DNA from: G963422275 sp963422275 | GTDB lineage: Bacteria > Pseudomonadota > Alphaproteobacteria > Rhodobacterales > Rhodobacteraceae | NCBI GenBank assembly: GCA_963422275.1 | Contig: OY729418.1 | Location: 3,720,001 to 3,784,000 of the forward strand | Reading direction: 5' to 3' | DNA length: 64,000 nt | Shown here: piece by piece, positions 1 to 8,768 of the stretch | Numbering within the stretch: the stretch's first letter is position 1 | Layout of the letters: each line of letters begins with the position of its first letter | Program-made: the position numbers and the translations under genes | The notes under the pieces: generated by a model | Database searches by the model: none | Told to the model about the DNA's origin: nothing | Seen by the model: only the letters and a program-made list of their open reading frames with translations

Positions 1-681
1 TTTAAGCAGCTTCGCGACGATGCTTGGAAGAACATAGGGCGCGAATGAGTAGAAGCAGCCAATCCTCAAAACGTCTGGGGATTTAACGTATCGTTGACCG
101 CCGACCTGCCAATCAAGCCGCGTGGGGGTCCCGTATGCCCGGTTGGTATAAATCAGCGGCGCATGACCCTCTGCAATGAACACGGAGACAACTTCTCCTA
201 CGAACACCAAATGACTGCCTACACGAAAATTTTGCGCCAGTTCGCAGTCGAACGCAACAAGAGGGTCAACGACTCGCGGTGATCCGGTTTTCCCGACAGC
301 CCAAGTTGCGCTCAGGAACTTGTTATCTCCCGTCAACTTTGAACGCCCGGCAAATGCGTCTGAGATATAGGACTGGTCATCCCGAAGCACGTTGACGCAG
401 AATACCCGGTTGTCCAAGATCGCGGCGCAAGCAGGACTAAGGTGGTGAACGCAAACGAGAAGCGTTGGTCGCTCACTGTCCGCAGAGACAGACGACATTG
501 CCGAAACGGTGACTCCCGCTCTTCCACAAGGCCCGTCGGTAGTTACAACGTTTACTGATGCAGATGCGTGGCTCATCCCGGATATGAACCGATCGCGGAG
601 CAGTTGCAACGCGTCTTCTGCTTTCGAGACTCCACCAAGAGGTGTTAACGAGGCGGAAGCAGACACTTTGGACTCCCACAC
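1..681 (-). CDS. Flavin reductase, HpaC-like (partial, runs off the window)
   Basis: Reading the minus strand from a GTG at 679-681 gives an uninterrupted frame to base 1 (227 codons, no stop), so the gene is truncated by the window edge. The GTG shares one base with the TAG stop of the upstream hydroxylase gene (TAGTG), which points to translational coupling. The N-terminal part has the pattern of the flavin reductase-like FMN-binding family: GMSHASASVNVVTTDGP, then GRAGVTVSAMSSV, then RPTLLVCVHHLSP, NRVFCVNVLRDDQ and, further on, GSHLVFVGEV. In this family the protein reduces FMN or FAD with NAD(P)H and passes it to a partner monooxygenase. The neighbour is such a monooxygenase, so the two probably form one two-component system. 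The C-terminal stretch after about residue 190 (DVLRIGCFYSFAPYVLP) looks like an extension beyond the usual short HpaC form; I do not recognise it. Confidence 0.8.
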   Translation of the reverse strand, partial: MWESKVSASASLTPLGGVSKAEDALQLLRDRFISGMSHASASVNVVTTDGPCGRAGVTVSAMSSVSADSERPTLLVCVHHLSPACAAILDNRVFCVNVLRDDQSYISDAFAGRSKLTGDNKFLSATWAVGKTGSPRVVDPLVAFDCELAQNFRVGSHLVFVGEVVSVFIAEGHAPLIYTNRAYGTPTRLDWQVGGQRYVKSPDVLRIGCFYSFAPYVLPSIVAKLLK

Positions 682-2171
682 TATTCCAGGTGAGGCTGAA
701 AGTTAAGCCAGCCCTTCAAGGCTCTTTCACCCGCAACCGCATCGGAGAGTCCGGCAGCGTTCTTTGCGAAATCTAGAGGTCCATCCCAGTTGAAATTTCG
801 ATAGACCGCTCCCAAATGAGCAAAGGGCGGGGACTGCGCGAACAGCTGAAACGTGAGCCGATGCCCCGCATAGTCGGAATTAAGCAGATCTCTCGCGAAC
901 GCTAGAAGCTTGCGCCTGTCCTCGGCGTCCCAACTCTTGTTTATTGTATAGAACTTTTCCATCCAAGGACCGGACTCAGGGTGCAAGAATGAAGCTGCAT
1001 CTGGTGTCACGCAAATTTGGCCACCGCAAAGCTCGCGCGCAATGTGCATCACATCGTGAAACTGAGAGCATGCATGCACCCTTCCAGTGTAAAGCAATGA
1101 TTGATTGGGCATTAGGAGTCCGCCCGGGCTTGGCTCAGCCAATGCTATTGAGGCTGTTAAGTGGGCGTTTATCCCTTCCCGGTAGACGGCCAGCTTTGCT
1201 AGTTTCTCCTGGACAGCCTGTTGCTTGTCCAGCCCGGTCTGGCGGACATTGAAGAGTGCCGCACCGATAATCAGGTCCGCAACAGCCAAGTTCCGCTGGA
1301 CAAAAGCAAACGCGGAATAGCGATGCAACGTTGCGCGAATGAACATTGCAGCTTTCGTGTGCCTAAGAAAAAGTACATTCTCCCAAGGAATCAAGACATT
1401 ATCAAATACAACCAAGCTGTCCACTTCATCAAACTTGTTGGCGAGTGGGTAATCTTCTGCTGGGGATCTTCCGGCAAAACCAGTGCGGCAGATCATCCTC
1501 ACGCCGGGCGACGATAGATCGCAGATGAATCCCACCGCATAGTCGGAATATGCTTCGTTTCCCCAGTTTGCGATCGTGGGTTTGGTGAAAGCTTGGTTTG
1601 CGTAAGCTGCAGCTGTCTCGAATTTCGCACCCCGCACCACGATGCCCGCATCTGTCTCCTTCACCACGTGAAGAAGCATGTCGGGATCTTGGTCCTGCGG
1701 CGCTTTGGAGCGGTCACCCTTCGGGTCAGTATTTGCAGATACATGGAACGGGTCGGTTTGAACCACCTTGTTTATGTGGTTCTTGATGTTTTCAGAGAAT
1801 TGAGCGTCAACTTCGTTCAACACATCCTGTCCGTCGAAAAGCGACCACATCTCACCGACGGTTTCGTCCCCAACCCTTGTGACGACGCCTCCAATATCAT
1901 CAAAAACTGCGTTTGCTGCACGGCGCTTGTCCCACCAGTCCTTCTGATGCTTGGGAAGGCGCAGTCCAATCGCAAAATCCTCTCCATCCTCCTGATACGT
2001 CATGATGTCGCGGCTTTTCAGCTCATGCTGCATGTCGTAAATTCGAGCCCGGATATCGACTAGTGGCTTGAACATCGGATGAGACGGTACGTCCACAACC
2101 TTTTCGCCGTTAACATACACTTCCCGGCCGTCTCGGATTGATTCAATGTACTCTTCACCAGTGCGAATCAT
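681..2171 (-). CDS. 4-hydroxyphenylacetate 3-hydroxylase (HpaB/HpaH) family, FADH2-dependent aromatic monooxygenase large subunit
   Basis: The 496-residue product matches the HpaB/PvcC family in length and layout. It begins MIRTGEEYIESIRDGREVYVNG, typical for the family, followed by the helical N-terminal domain, the acyl-CoA-dehydrogenase-like middle domain and the C-terminal part with CGGQICVTPDAASF and FARDLLNSDYAGHRL. Members use reduced flavin delivered by a separate reductase to hydroxylate a phenol or aminobenzoate ortho to an existing group. Start is ATG at 2171 with GAGGAT just upstream. The flavin reductase follows with a one-base overlap, and kynureninase lies 103 bp upstream on the same strand. 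Because kynureninase releases anthranilate or 3-hydroxyanthranilate, the substrate may be anthranilate or a related tryptophan-derived aromatic rather than 4-hydroxyphenylacetate. That is inference from context; the family assignment is firm, the substrate is not. Confidence 0.87.
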   Translation of the reverse strand: MIRTGEEYIESIRDGREVYVNGEKVVDVPSHPMFKPLVDIRARIYDMQHELKSRDIMTYQEDGEDFAIGLRLPKHQKDWWDKRRAANAVFDDIGGVVTRVGDETVGEMWSLFDGQDVLNEVDAQFSENIKNHINKVVQTDPFHVSANTDPKGDRSKAPQDQDPDMLLHVVKETDAGIVVRGAKFETAAAYANQAFTKPTIANWGNEAYSDYAVGFICDLSSPGVRMICRTGFAGRSPAEDYPLANKFDEVDSLVVFDNVLIPWENVLFLRHTKAAMFIRATLHRYSAFAFVQRNLAVADLIIGAALFNVRQTGLDKQQAVQEKLAKLAVYREGINAHLTASIALAEPSPGGLLMPNQSLLYTGRVHACSQFHDVMHIARELCGGQICVTPDAASFLHPESGPWMEKFYTINKSWDAEDRRKLLAFARDLLNSDYAGHRLTFQLFAQSPPFAHLGAVYRNFNWDGPLDFAKNAAGLSDAVAGERALKGWLNFQPHLE

Positions 2172-2274
2172 GCTCGATCCTCTACGCGCAGTCTCCTGCC
2201 TGCCGATGCATCACATGCAACAGGAAAAGGTTCAAGTGCATCCTTGCTCCAATTGTGCAGATTTGGCGTCATGT

Positions 2275-3429
2275 TCAATTCAATTCCCGTACCACGCTGG
2301 CAAGCGTCTTGACCGCACGGTCTATGTCTCTTTCGTCGTTGTAGAGTGGAGCAATTCCAAACCGCATTATGTTCGGGGCACGGAAGTCGCCGATCACCCC
2401 ATTGGTGATCAATCTGTCCATTATTCGTGAACCTTCCGAATGCCTGAACGAAACTTGGCTTCCTCGCTGATTTGAATCTTGGGGAGAGGCCAGTTCCAAT
2501 TGCGGGCAATTTTCAGCGACGGCATCAATCAACAATGACATCAGTTCGGCAGATCTCCGAGACACATCCTCAATGTTCGCGATGTCCCAGATGTCAAGAG
2601 CCACGTCTAGTGCTGCCATTCCAAGTACCGGTGGAGTGCCGATCCGCATTCTATTGACACCGGGCGCGGACTGATACAATTCTGAAAATTCAAATGGGGA
2701 TATGTGCCCGAGCCATCCAGAAATCGGATTTTCCACATTGTCAGCGTGTCTTCCTGAAACATATATAAATGCGGGTGCGCCAGGTCCGCCGTTCAAGAAC
2801 TTGTAGGTGCAGCCTACCGCAAAGTCGGCGTTCGCGCCTTTGAGATCGACCGGGATTGCTCCCGCTGAATGGGCAAGGTCCCACACCGTGAGAGCTCCAT
2901 GCCTATGGGCGAGGGCTGTCAGCGCCTTCATGTCGTGCCTGCGAGCGGTTCGATAATCAACTTCTGTGAGAAGCAGGACAGCAATTTGCTCGTCAATGCA
3001 CGAAGCGACATCGTCCGGCGATACAATTTTCAGTTCATGCTCTCGATGAAGTGACCCCAGCAGTCGCTGTGCAATGTAAAGATCCGACGGGAAATTTCCG
3101 GAGTCGGAGAGCACGATCTTGCGGTCAGGTCTCATGGCCAGCGCCGCAGCCAGCGCCTGATAGACTTTGATAGAGAGCGTGTCTCCCACGACGACAGAAT
3201 CGGGTTCGGCACCGATTAGCTTTCCTATCCGTTCGCCAAGCCGCGCGGGCTGTTCCATCCATCCCGACTGAGTCCAGCCCTGAATTAGCATGGTTCCCCA
3301 CTGCTCTCTTATCATTGCATTCAGCTTTTGGGGAAGTGTCCGGGGAAGTGGGCCGAGCGAATTGCCATCAAGGTAGGTCAAGTCGCGAGGAAGTTCAAAG
3401 AACTGCTTCGTTTTGAAAAAATCGGTCAT
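2275..3429 (-). CDS. kynU: Kynureninase
   Basis: A 384-residue PLP enzyme of fold type I that splits L-kynurenine (or 3-hydroxykynurenine) into anthranilate (or 3-hydroxyanthranilate) and alanine. The diagnostic elements are YLDGNSLGPLP near the N-terminus, VWDLAHSAGAIPVDL in the middle with the PLP-binding Asp, and GCTYKFLNGGPGAPAF carrying the Schiff-base lysine. RIGTPPVLGMAALD and the C-terminal DFRAPNIMRFGIAPLY also fit. The frame is open for 91 codons upstream, but that part has no similarity to the family; I start at the ATG at 3429 (MTDFFKTKQFFELP), preceded by GAAGGCAG. It is the first gene of a probable three-gene unit with the aromatic hydroxylase and flavin reductase downstream, suggesting tryptophan or kynurenine catabolism. 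No tryptophan dioxygenase or formamidase is visible in the window. Confidence 0.92.
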   Translation of the reverse strand: MTDFFKTKQFFELPRDLTYLDGNSLGPLPRTLPQKLNAMIREQWGTMLIQGWTQSGWMEQPARLGERIGKLIGAEPDSVVVGDTLSIKVYQALAAALAMRPDRKIVLSDSGNFPSDLYIAQRLLGSLHREHELKIVSPDDVASCIDEQIAVLLLTEVDYRTARRHDMKALTALAHRHGALTVWDLAHSAGAIPVDLKGANADFAVGCTYKFLNGGPGAPAFIYVSGRHADNVENPISGWLGHISPFEFSELYQSAPGVNRMRIGTPPVLGMAALDVALDIWDIANIEDVSRRSAELMSLLIDAVAENCPQLELASPQDSNQRGSQVSFRHSEGSRIMDRLITNGVIGDFRAPNIMRFGIAPLYNDERDIDRAVKTLASVVRELN

Positions 3430-3776
3430 TTCTGCCTTCGCTGTCGATTGGAAATGTTCACACCTGCCATCGCAAATTGGGATCGTTTGCCCCTTGGGTT
3501 TCCGGACTGGCAAAAAACGCCAGATTGCAACGGTCCAGTCATGGATTGGCGAACCTCTTCTTCTGATATCCGGTTGCAGGTGAGTTAGCCCAGCGTTTCC
3601 ATGTATGAGTGGTAAGTTGACATATCCTAAGCAAATGCATTCGCAGTTGCTCCACTGCTCGCCAACTTCGCTGAAAGTGGCTGATGAAGCCAACGAGGCC
3701 ATGTTTTGAGGCCGTGCACGCAGATGCGTTGAAGTATCATAAGTCCAACGATCAAGAATAAGTCAATGATTCTTTG
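3430..3776. other. Upstream region of kynU, no recognisable gene
   Basis: The kynU frame stays open here but encodes nothing similar to the family. I see no RNA gene or clear promoter. It probably holds the kynU promoter. Confidence 0.4.
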
Positions 3777-4028
3777 TCACTCAAGATGCGCGCGGCTTTG
3801 GAAATTTTTGAACTGAAAGACATGATTCATCGGATTTGTGGGCATAGTCTTCGGCCAGAAACCGCAGCCCATTTTCTTGAACGGCGACTCACCGCAATAT
3901 CTGCATTTGTCACGTGGATGAAAACTGGGTAGTTCAGAGTCGACTTCAGCTTCCGCACCGGATTTCAAGCTTTCCTTGTCTTTCCATCCATTTGACCGTT
4001 TGAAATGGCGCTTTTTGCACCGTCCCAT
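3777..4028 (-). CDS. Hypothetical small protein with a possible zinc-ribbon motif
   Basis: This 83-codon frame starts with ATG at 4028, directly beside the left end of an IS5-like remnant, so the original 5' end may have been lost. The product is very basic at the N-terminus and carries CRYCGESPFKKMGCGFWP, which could be half of a zinc-binding site. No family is recognised. Codon choice resembles the neighbouring native genes rather than the GC-rich IS debris, which is the main reason to list it. It may equally be a spurious frame. Confidence 0.3.
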   Translation of the reverse strand: MGRCKKRHFKRSNGWKDKESLKSGAEAEVDSELPSFHPRDKCRYCGESPFKKMGCGFWPKTMPTNPMNHVFQFKNFQSRAHLE

Positions 4029-4032
4029 AGCT

Positions 4033-5119
4033 TGGAGAATCTCTGATTTGGGGAGTTTTTCTGGTTTTGGCTATGGAAATTGCCCTTCCCGGCTGCACCG
4101 GTTGGTTTTCGGCGGGCCGGAACCTCCAAATGCTCGTTTTCGGGGCAGAATCACCGCCGTTTCAGCCCCCGCGGGGCCGACCTGGAGAATTCCGGGCACA
4201 CTGACCCTCTGTCATGACAATTGCGGCTGGGTAATCCATCAGGTCGAGAAGCCCGGAAGCAGCGCAAGCCGCTGCACATTCCTCTCCAGCCCTCGATAGC
4301 GAACCTTGTCAGGGCTGAGCACCTGCTCGCGATCCGGAACGGATGCTCCATCTTGGCCTTCGCCGTCTCCGCCTTGGCTGCAGCACTGCCTGGCGCCAGC
4401 GTCCGGCGCTTGCCCGGGTTCATGGCAATGCGCCGCGAAACCTCGTGATGCGCGTGCTCCGCACGCTTCCCGACCCCGCGATATCCGGCGTCAGCCCAAA
4501 CCAGTTTCTCCTCGCCGTGCAGAAGCCGGCCCGAAGGCGTCAGGTCGCGACGTTGGCGGCCTTTCCTCCAAGTGGTGCACCAGCCCCCGGGAGTCGGTGT
4601 CGATGTACAGCTACATCCCGAAATGCCACTGGTACCCCTTCCTCGTCTGGTGCATCTCCGGATCGCGGGCATTGTTCCTAGTCGACGTCGCCGCCGAGAG
4701 GATAGTGGCGTCAACGATGATGTTCTCCTTCAGCAGGACTCCCAGCTTGGCCAAGTGATCCCCGATCTTCCGAACGGCAGGTGCGCCAGTCCGCGGCACT
4801 CCCGCCGCCGGCGGAAGTCGGGGTCGTTGTTTTGTCCGGAACTTTCTCTGGACTCACCCCGGCAAGGTGCCGGACGCTCTCCGCCTCGCAAACAGGTCCT
4901 CCATCGCAGCATTGCCGGCAGTGGAACGGCTGTCGCCCTTCGAATACGTCGGTGCAATGTGGGCTTCCAGTCGTGCTCAGGGGATCGAGGCCGTCCATCC
5001 GCTCCAAAAAGATCTCGTGGGCGTCTGCGCTTCTTGCGATTGTATTCGAGGCTGGCAAAGGTCAACTGCCGAAGATGCGCAATGCCACGCCTAAAATCAG
5101 GTTGTATTCAGAGGTTTCT
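4033..5119 (-). mobile_element. Degenerate IS5-like element, type IS5-A copy 1
   Basis: Both ends are recognisable. The left end reads GGAGAATCTCTGA (4034-4046) and the right end TCAGAGGTTTCTT (5109-5120 region); these are imperfect versions of the inverted repeat GGGAACCTCTGA shared by six copies in this window. The transposase lies on the minus strand and is broken by several frameshifts. Its fragments include the N-terminal MTFASLEYNRKKRR, WADAGYRGVGKRAEHAH from the catalytic region, and a C-terminal EHPFRIASRCSALTRFAIEG that is a frameshifted form of the family's HPFRxxKRxFGxxKxRYRG. The length of about 1.09 kb is near that of a complete element, so this is a mutated, not deleted, copy. 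The inside is GC-richer than the flanking genes. Confidence 0.8.
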
Positions 5120-5599
5120 TAACCATGCCCGCCCTGAAATGCTGACCAATGGCTCCCTCAAACGCAAGCCTTTATGCTATCGTTGCGCCAATTTCCGAAC
5201 CGCCACCTAGTTGCAATTGCAGGCCATTTGCTAAAAGGTCTTCCTTTTGGGTTGCCAAGCATGCTCCCTGATGATTCTGGCCTTGCGCAAGAGAAGGAAA
5301 TGGGCGGCAAGGAAATTGCGGCTGCCGACAACCGAAACGATAAGATGGGACTAGGCGGTTTCTGCGAAGACAAGCCATGCAAATGAAACAGGTCTGGAAT
5401 TATCGATCCGCAATGTTTTCGATCTGATTAGATCCGTAAATTGCGAACTAACGGCGGTGATGTCCGAGCAACCGCCTGTCGATTTTCAACATGAGAAGCA
5501 AGAGCACTCAAAATAGTATGTCTTGCCCTAGCTCATGACGAGATGATATGAGTTCAGGAATGTGATTTGATAGGATCGGTCCAAACAGGAGGGCTGACA
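5120..5599. other. Intergenic region before pntA
   Basis: There is no convincing gene in these 480 bases. Short open frames exist on both strands near 5160-5386 but resemble nothing. A short inverted repeat GATCT-gatt-AGATC lies at 5421-5434. The pntA ribosome-binding site CAGGAGGG is at 5586-5593. Confidence 0.4.
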
Positions 5600-7165
5600 T
5601 TGCAGATCGGAGTTCCAAAAGAAACTGCAGAAGGCGAAGCGCGAGTCGCTTTAACTCCCGAATCCGCCGCACGCATCCACACGCTTGGTCACGAGTGCGC
5701 TGTCGAAAGCGGTGCCGGATATCTTGCGGGGTTCTCGGACCGTTCCTACTTGGATTCAGGTGTGCGGTTAGTTTCCCGCGCACAAGATCTTTGGGAGTCA
5801 GTGGACGTGGTCGCGAAGGTTCGACAGCCAACTGTAGGCGAGGTCAATCTGCTGGATTCCGAAAAAACTCTGATTTCGTTTTTCTGGCCGGCACAGAATC
5901 CGGAGCTTTTGGCATTGGCCAATGAAAAGCATGCGACGGTGCTGGCCTTGGACATGGTTCCGAGAATCTCGCGCGCCCAGAAAATGGATGCTCTTTCCTC
6001 TATGGCGAACATTTCGGGTTATCGCGCAGTCATCGAGGCCGGGAATAATTTTGGACGGTTCTTCACGGGACAAATCACGGCGGCTGGAAAAATTCCACCA
6101 GCGCATGTTCTTGTTATTGGAGCCGGCGTTGCCGGGCTTGCCGCAATCGGAACTGCGGTCTCACTTGGAGCGATTGTGCGTGCTTTCGATGTCCGGCCAG
6201 AGGTTGCCGAGCAAATAGAATCGTTGGGTGCCGAGTTCCTGCTGCTCGACTTTAAGGAGGATGCAAGCGGAGAGGGGGGGTACGCCAAGCCATCGTCCCC
6301 CGAATTCCGAGAGAAGCAGCTGGAATTGTTTCGGGCGCAGGCCCATGAATCAGATATTGTCATCACAACCGCGCTCATCCCTGGAATTGAGGCGCCGAAG
6401 CTCTGGCTCAAGGACATGGTCGATATTATGAAACCCGGGTCCGTGGTGATCGATCTAGCGGCCGAGCGGGGAGGAAATTGCGAACTGACCGTTTCAGATA
6501 AAAAAATCGAAACAGAAAATGGTGTCACGATAGTTGGTTACACGGATTTCCCGAGTCGCATGTCTTCACAATCGTCGACGCTACTTGCTGCAAATATTTG
6601 CCACATACTGTCCGACCTCACGCCAGGCAAGGACGGGGTTCTCGTTCACAACATGGACGACGAGGTAATAAGAGGGGTTACAGTTGCCCATAAGGGCGAT
6701 ATTACGTTTCCTCCCCCGCCCCCGAAGATTCAGCCAGTGGCGAAGCCTCCTCCCGCGATTCGGAAGACCAAGCTTACAATTGAAGAACAGCGGGCTTTGG
6801 AACTTCAGAAATTCAGAAAAGTCACTGTCAATCAGGTGGCAATGCTCGCGTCCGGCGTCATTTTGGCGGGGTTGATTGGTTTTTTTGCGCCTGCTAGCTT
6901 CATGCAGCATTTAATTGTGTTTGTACTGAGCTGCTTTGTAGGGTTTCAGGTCATCTGGAACGTCAACCACGCGCTCCATACGCCGCTCATGTCCGTCACC
7001 AACGCGATTTCAGGAATTATTGTTGTCGGTGCGTTGCTTCAAGTTGGTTCTTCTGGCCAGATTGTGGTCTGGCTTGCAGCTGTCTCGGTACTGATTGCCT
7101 CCATCAACATCGTTGGCGGGTTCCTCGTCACCCGGAGGATGCTTGCGATGTTCAGGCGAAGCTAG
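5600..7165 (+). CDS. pntA: NAD(P) transhydrogenase subunit alpha
   Basis: PntA forms the NAD(H)-binding domain I and part of the membrane domain II of the proton-translocating transhydrogenase, which uses the proton-motive force to reduce NADP+ with NADH. I start at the TTG at 5600, six bases after a strong AGGAGGG, because MQIGVPKETAEGEARVALTPE is the canonical N-terminus; an upstream in-frame TTG at 5567 has no such support. The 521-residue product has the dinucleotide fold VLVIGAGVAGLAAIGTAVSLGA, the mobile-loop region TDFPSRMSSQSSTLLAANI, a proline-rich linker (PPPPPKIQPVAKPPP) and about four transmembrane segments at the C-terminus. It ends 11 bp before pntB and forms an operon with it. 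Confidence 0.95.
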   Translation: MQIGVPKETAEGEARVALTPESAARIHTLGHECAVESGAGYLAGFSDRSYLDSGVRLVSRAQDLWESVDVVAKVRQPTVGEVNLLDSEKTLISFFWPAQNPELLALANEKHATVLALDMVPRISRAQKMDALSSMANISGYRAVIEAGNNFGRFFTGQITAAGKIPPAHVLVIGAGVAGLAAIGTAVSLGAIVRAFDVRPEVAEQIESLGAEFLLLDFKEDASGEGGYAKPSSPEFREKQLELFRAQAHESDIVITTALIPGIEAPKLWLKDMVDIMKPGSVVIDLAAERGGNCELTVSDKKIETENGVTIVGYTDFPSRMSSQSSTLLAANICHILSDLTPGKDGVLVHNMDDEVIRGVTVAHKGDITFPPPPPKIQPVAKPPPAIRKTKLTIEEQRALELQKFRKVTVNQVAMLASGVILAGLIGFFAPASFMQHLIVFVLSCFVGFQVIWNVNHALHTPLMSVTNAISGIIVVGALLQVGSSGQIVVWLAAVSVLIASINIVGGFLVTRRMLAMFRRS

Positions 7166-7176
7166 CGAGTAGCGGC

Positions 7177-8604
7177 ATGAATTCTGGAGTACTAGCAGCA
7201 GCCTACATTTCAGCTGCAGTGTTATTTATCCTCTCTCTCGGAGGACTCTCCGACCAGGAAAGTGCCAAGCGGGCAATCTGGTACGGAATATTTGGGATGG
7301 CGTTGGCGGTTCTTTCCACCGTTCTTGCTCCAGGAATCGGCAATTTTGAAATTCTCGGCGCCATGATGGTTGCCGGAGCCGTCATCGGCATTGTGGTCGC
7401 GCAAAGGGTCGGAATGACCGGGATGCCACAGCTTGTCGCTGCATTGCATTCATTTGTTGGGCTTGCCGCGGTCTTCATTGGAATCAATGCAGAACTTGAA
7501 CTGATGGAGGTTACGTCAAATTCGACCGATGTCGACATTGCGGGCTTTGCAAAGAAGCTGGCTGCGAAGGATGCCGTGGAAATTGCCATCCTTAAGGTGG
7601 AGGTGCTGTTGGGCATTTTCATAGGTGCAATCACCTTCACTGGCTCGGTCGTGGCGTTCGGAAAGCTGGCTGGACACGTCGACGGCAGGCCACGCAAGGC
7701 TCCGGGCGGTCATCTATGGAATTTGACGCTGACGGTTGCCTGCCTGGTCCTTGGCATTTTTTACGTTGAAGGCGAGGGTGTCTGGACCTTGGTGACTATT
7801 GCGGTGTTAGCTGGCTTGATCGGGCTGCACCTGATCATGGGAATTGGCGGGGCGGACATGCCAGTGGTCGTCTCGATGCTGAATTCGTATTCGGGATGGG
7901 CAGCGGCAGCAATCGGGTTTACGCTTGGCAATGATCTCTTGATAGTCACCGGTGCGTTAGTTGGTTCATCGGGGGCCATTCTTTCTTACATTATGTGCCG
8001 GGCGATGAATCGCCATTTTGTAAGCGTCATTCTTGGCGGCTTCGGTGGCTCAGGCGAATCGGGAATAACCGTATCAGGCGAACAGGTGTCTATCGACGCG
8101 GAGGGGGTGGCGGGTGCGCTTGAGGATGCCGACAGCGTGATTATTGTCCCGGGTTACGGCATGGCGGTTGCACAGGCCCAAGGACCGGTAAGTGAGCTGA
8201 CAGAAAAGTTGCGGGCGAAAGGGAAAGCAGTTCGCTTCGCAATTCATCCGGTGGCAGGGCGTCTTCCTGGCCACATGAATGTGCTGCTGGCAGAGGCAAG
8301 AGTCCCGTACGACATCGTTTTCGAAATGGATGAGATCAACGAAGATTTTTCTTCCACGGACGTGGCAATAATCATCGGCTCGAACGACATCGTTAATCCA
8401 GCTGCCCAAGAAGATCCGAATTCACCCATTGCCGGAATGCCGGTACTCGAAGTGTGGAAAGCCCGCAACGTATTCGTGTCGAAGCGAGGGCAGGGCACAG
8501 GGTATTCTGGAATAGAGAATCCTCTATTCTACAAGGAGAACACTCGTATGTTCTTCGGCGATGCCAAAGATTCAATAAATCAATTGCTTGCCATCTTGGG
8601 ATAG
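7177..8604 (+). CDS. pntB: NAD(P) transhydrogenase subunit beta
   Basis: PntB supplies the rest of the proton channel (domain II) and the NADP(H)-binding domain III. The 475-residue product starts with ATG and shows a series of hydrophobic helices up to about residue 265. Domain III follows, with the NADP-binding GYGMAVAQAQ, then VAGRLPGHMNVLLAEA, and the end motif KRGQGTGYSGIENPLF leading to MFFGDAKDS. The length is close to that of E. coli PntB (462 residues). Coupling of pntA and pntB at an 11-bp spacing is the normal arrangement. After the stop there are 164 bases without a gene before the convergent oppC-like gene. Confidence 0.95.
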   Translation: MNSGVLAAAYISAAVLFILSLGGLSDQESAKRAIWYGIFGMALAVLSTVLAPGIGNFEILGAMMVAGAVIGIVVAQRVGMTGMPQLVAALHSFVGLAAVFIGINAELELMEVTSNSTDVDIAGFAKKLAAKDAVEIAILKVEVLLGIFIGAITFTGSVVAFGKLAGHVDGRPRKAPGGHLWNLTLTVACLVLGIFYVEGEGVWTLVTIAVLAGLIGLHLIMGIGGADMPVVVSMLNSYSGWAAAAIGFTLGNDLLIVTGALVGSSGAILSYIMCRAMNRHFVSVILGGFGGSGESGITVSGEQVSIDAEGVAGALEDADSVIIVPGYGMAVAQAQGPVSELTEKLRAKGKAVRFAIHPVAGRLPGHMNVLLAEARVPYDIVFEMDEINEDFSSTDVAIIIGSNDIVNPAAQEDPNSPIAGMPVLEVWKARNVFVSKRGQGTGYSGIENPLFYKENTRMFFGDAKDSINQLLAILG

Positions 8605-8768
8605 CAGTCCCACATTGATCGGGTGCTGGTGAAGCTCAAGACGAATCTAGCGTGCGTCGACGTGCGAAATGCTTGGATAAGACTGTTGTGAAGGCGGTCT
8701 TTTAGTACGGAATCTTATCGTAACGGCACCTTTGAGGTTATCAAATACCGAAGATCAAGCGAAGGCGC

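Noticed and set aside
1593..2063. Long plus-strand frame of 156 codons opposite the HpaB-like gene
   Set aside because: It is fully inside a well-supported gene on the other strand and has no recognisable protein pattern.
6019..6528. 169-codon minus-strand frame opposite pntA
   Set aside because: Antisense shadow of a conserved gene; Ser/Pro-rich composition is typical of such shadows.
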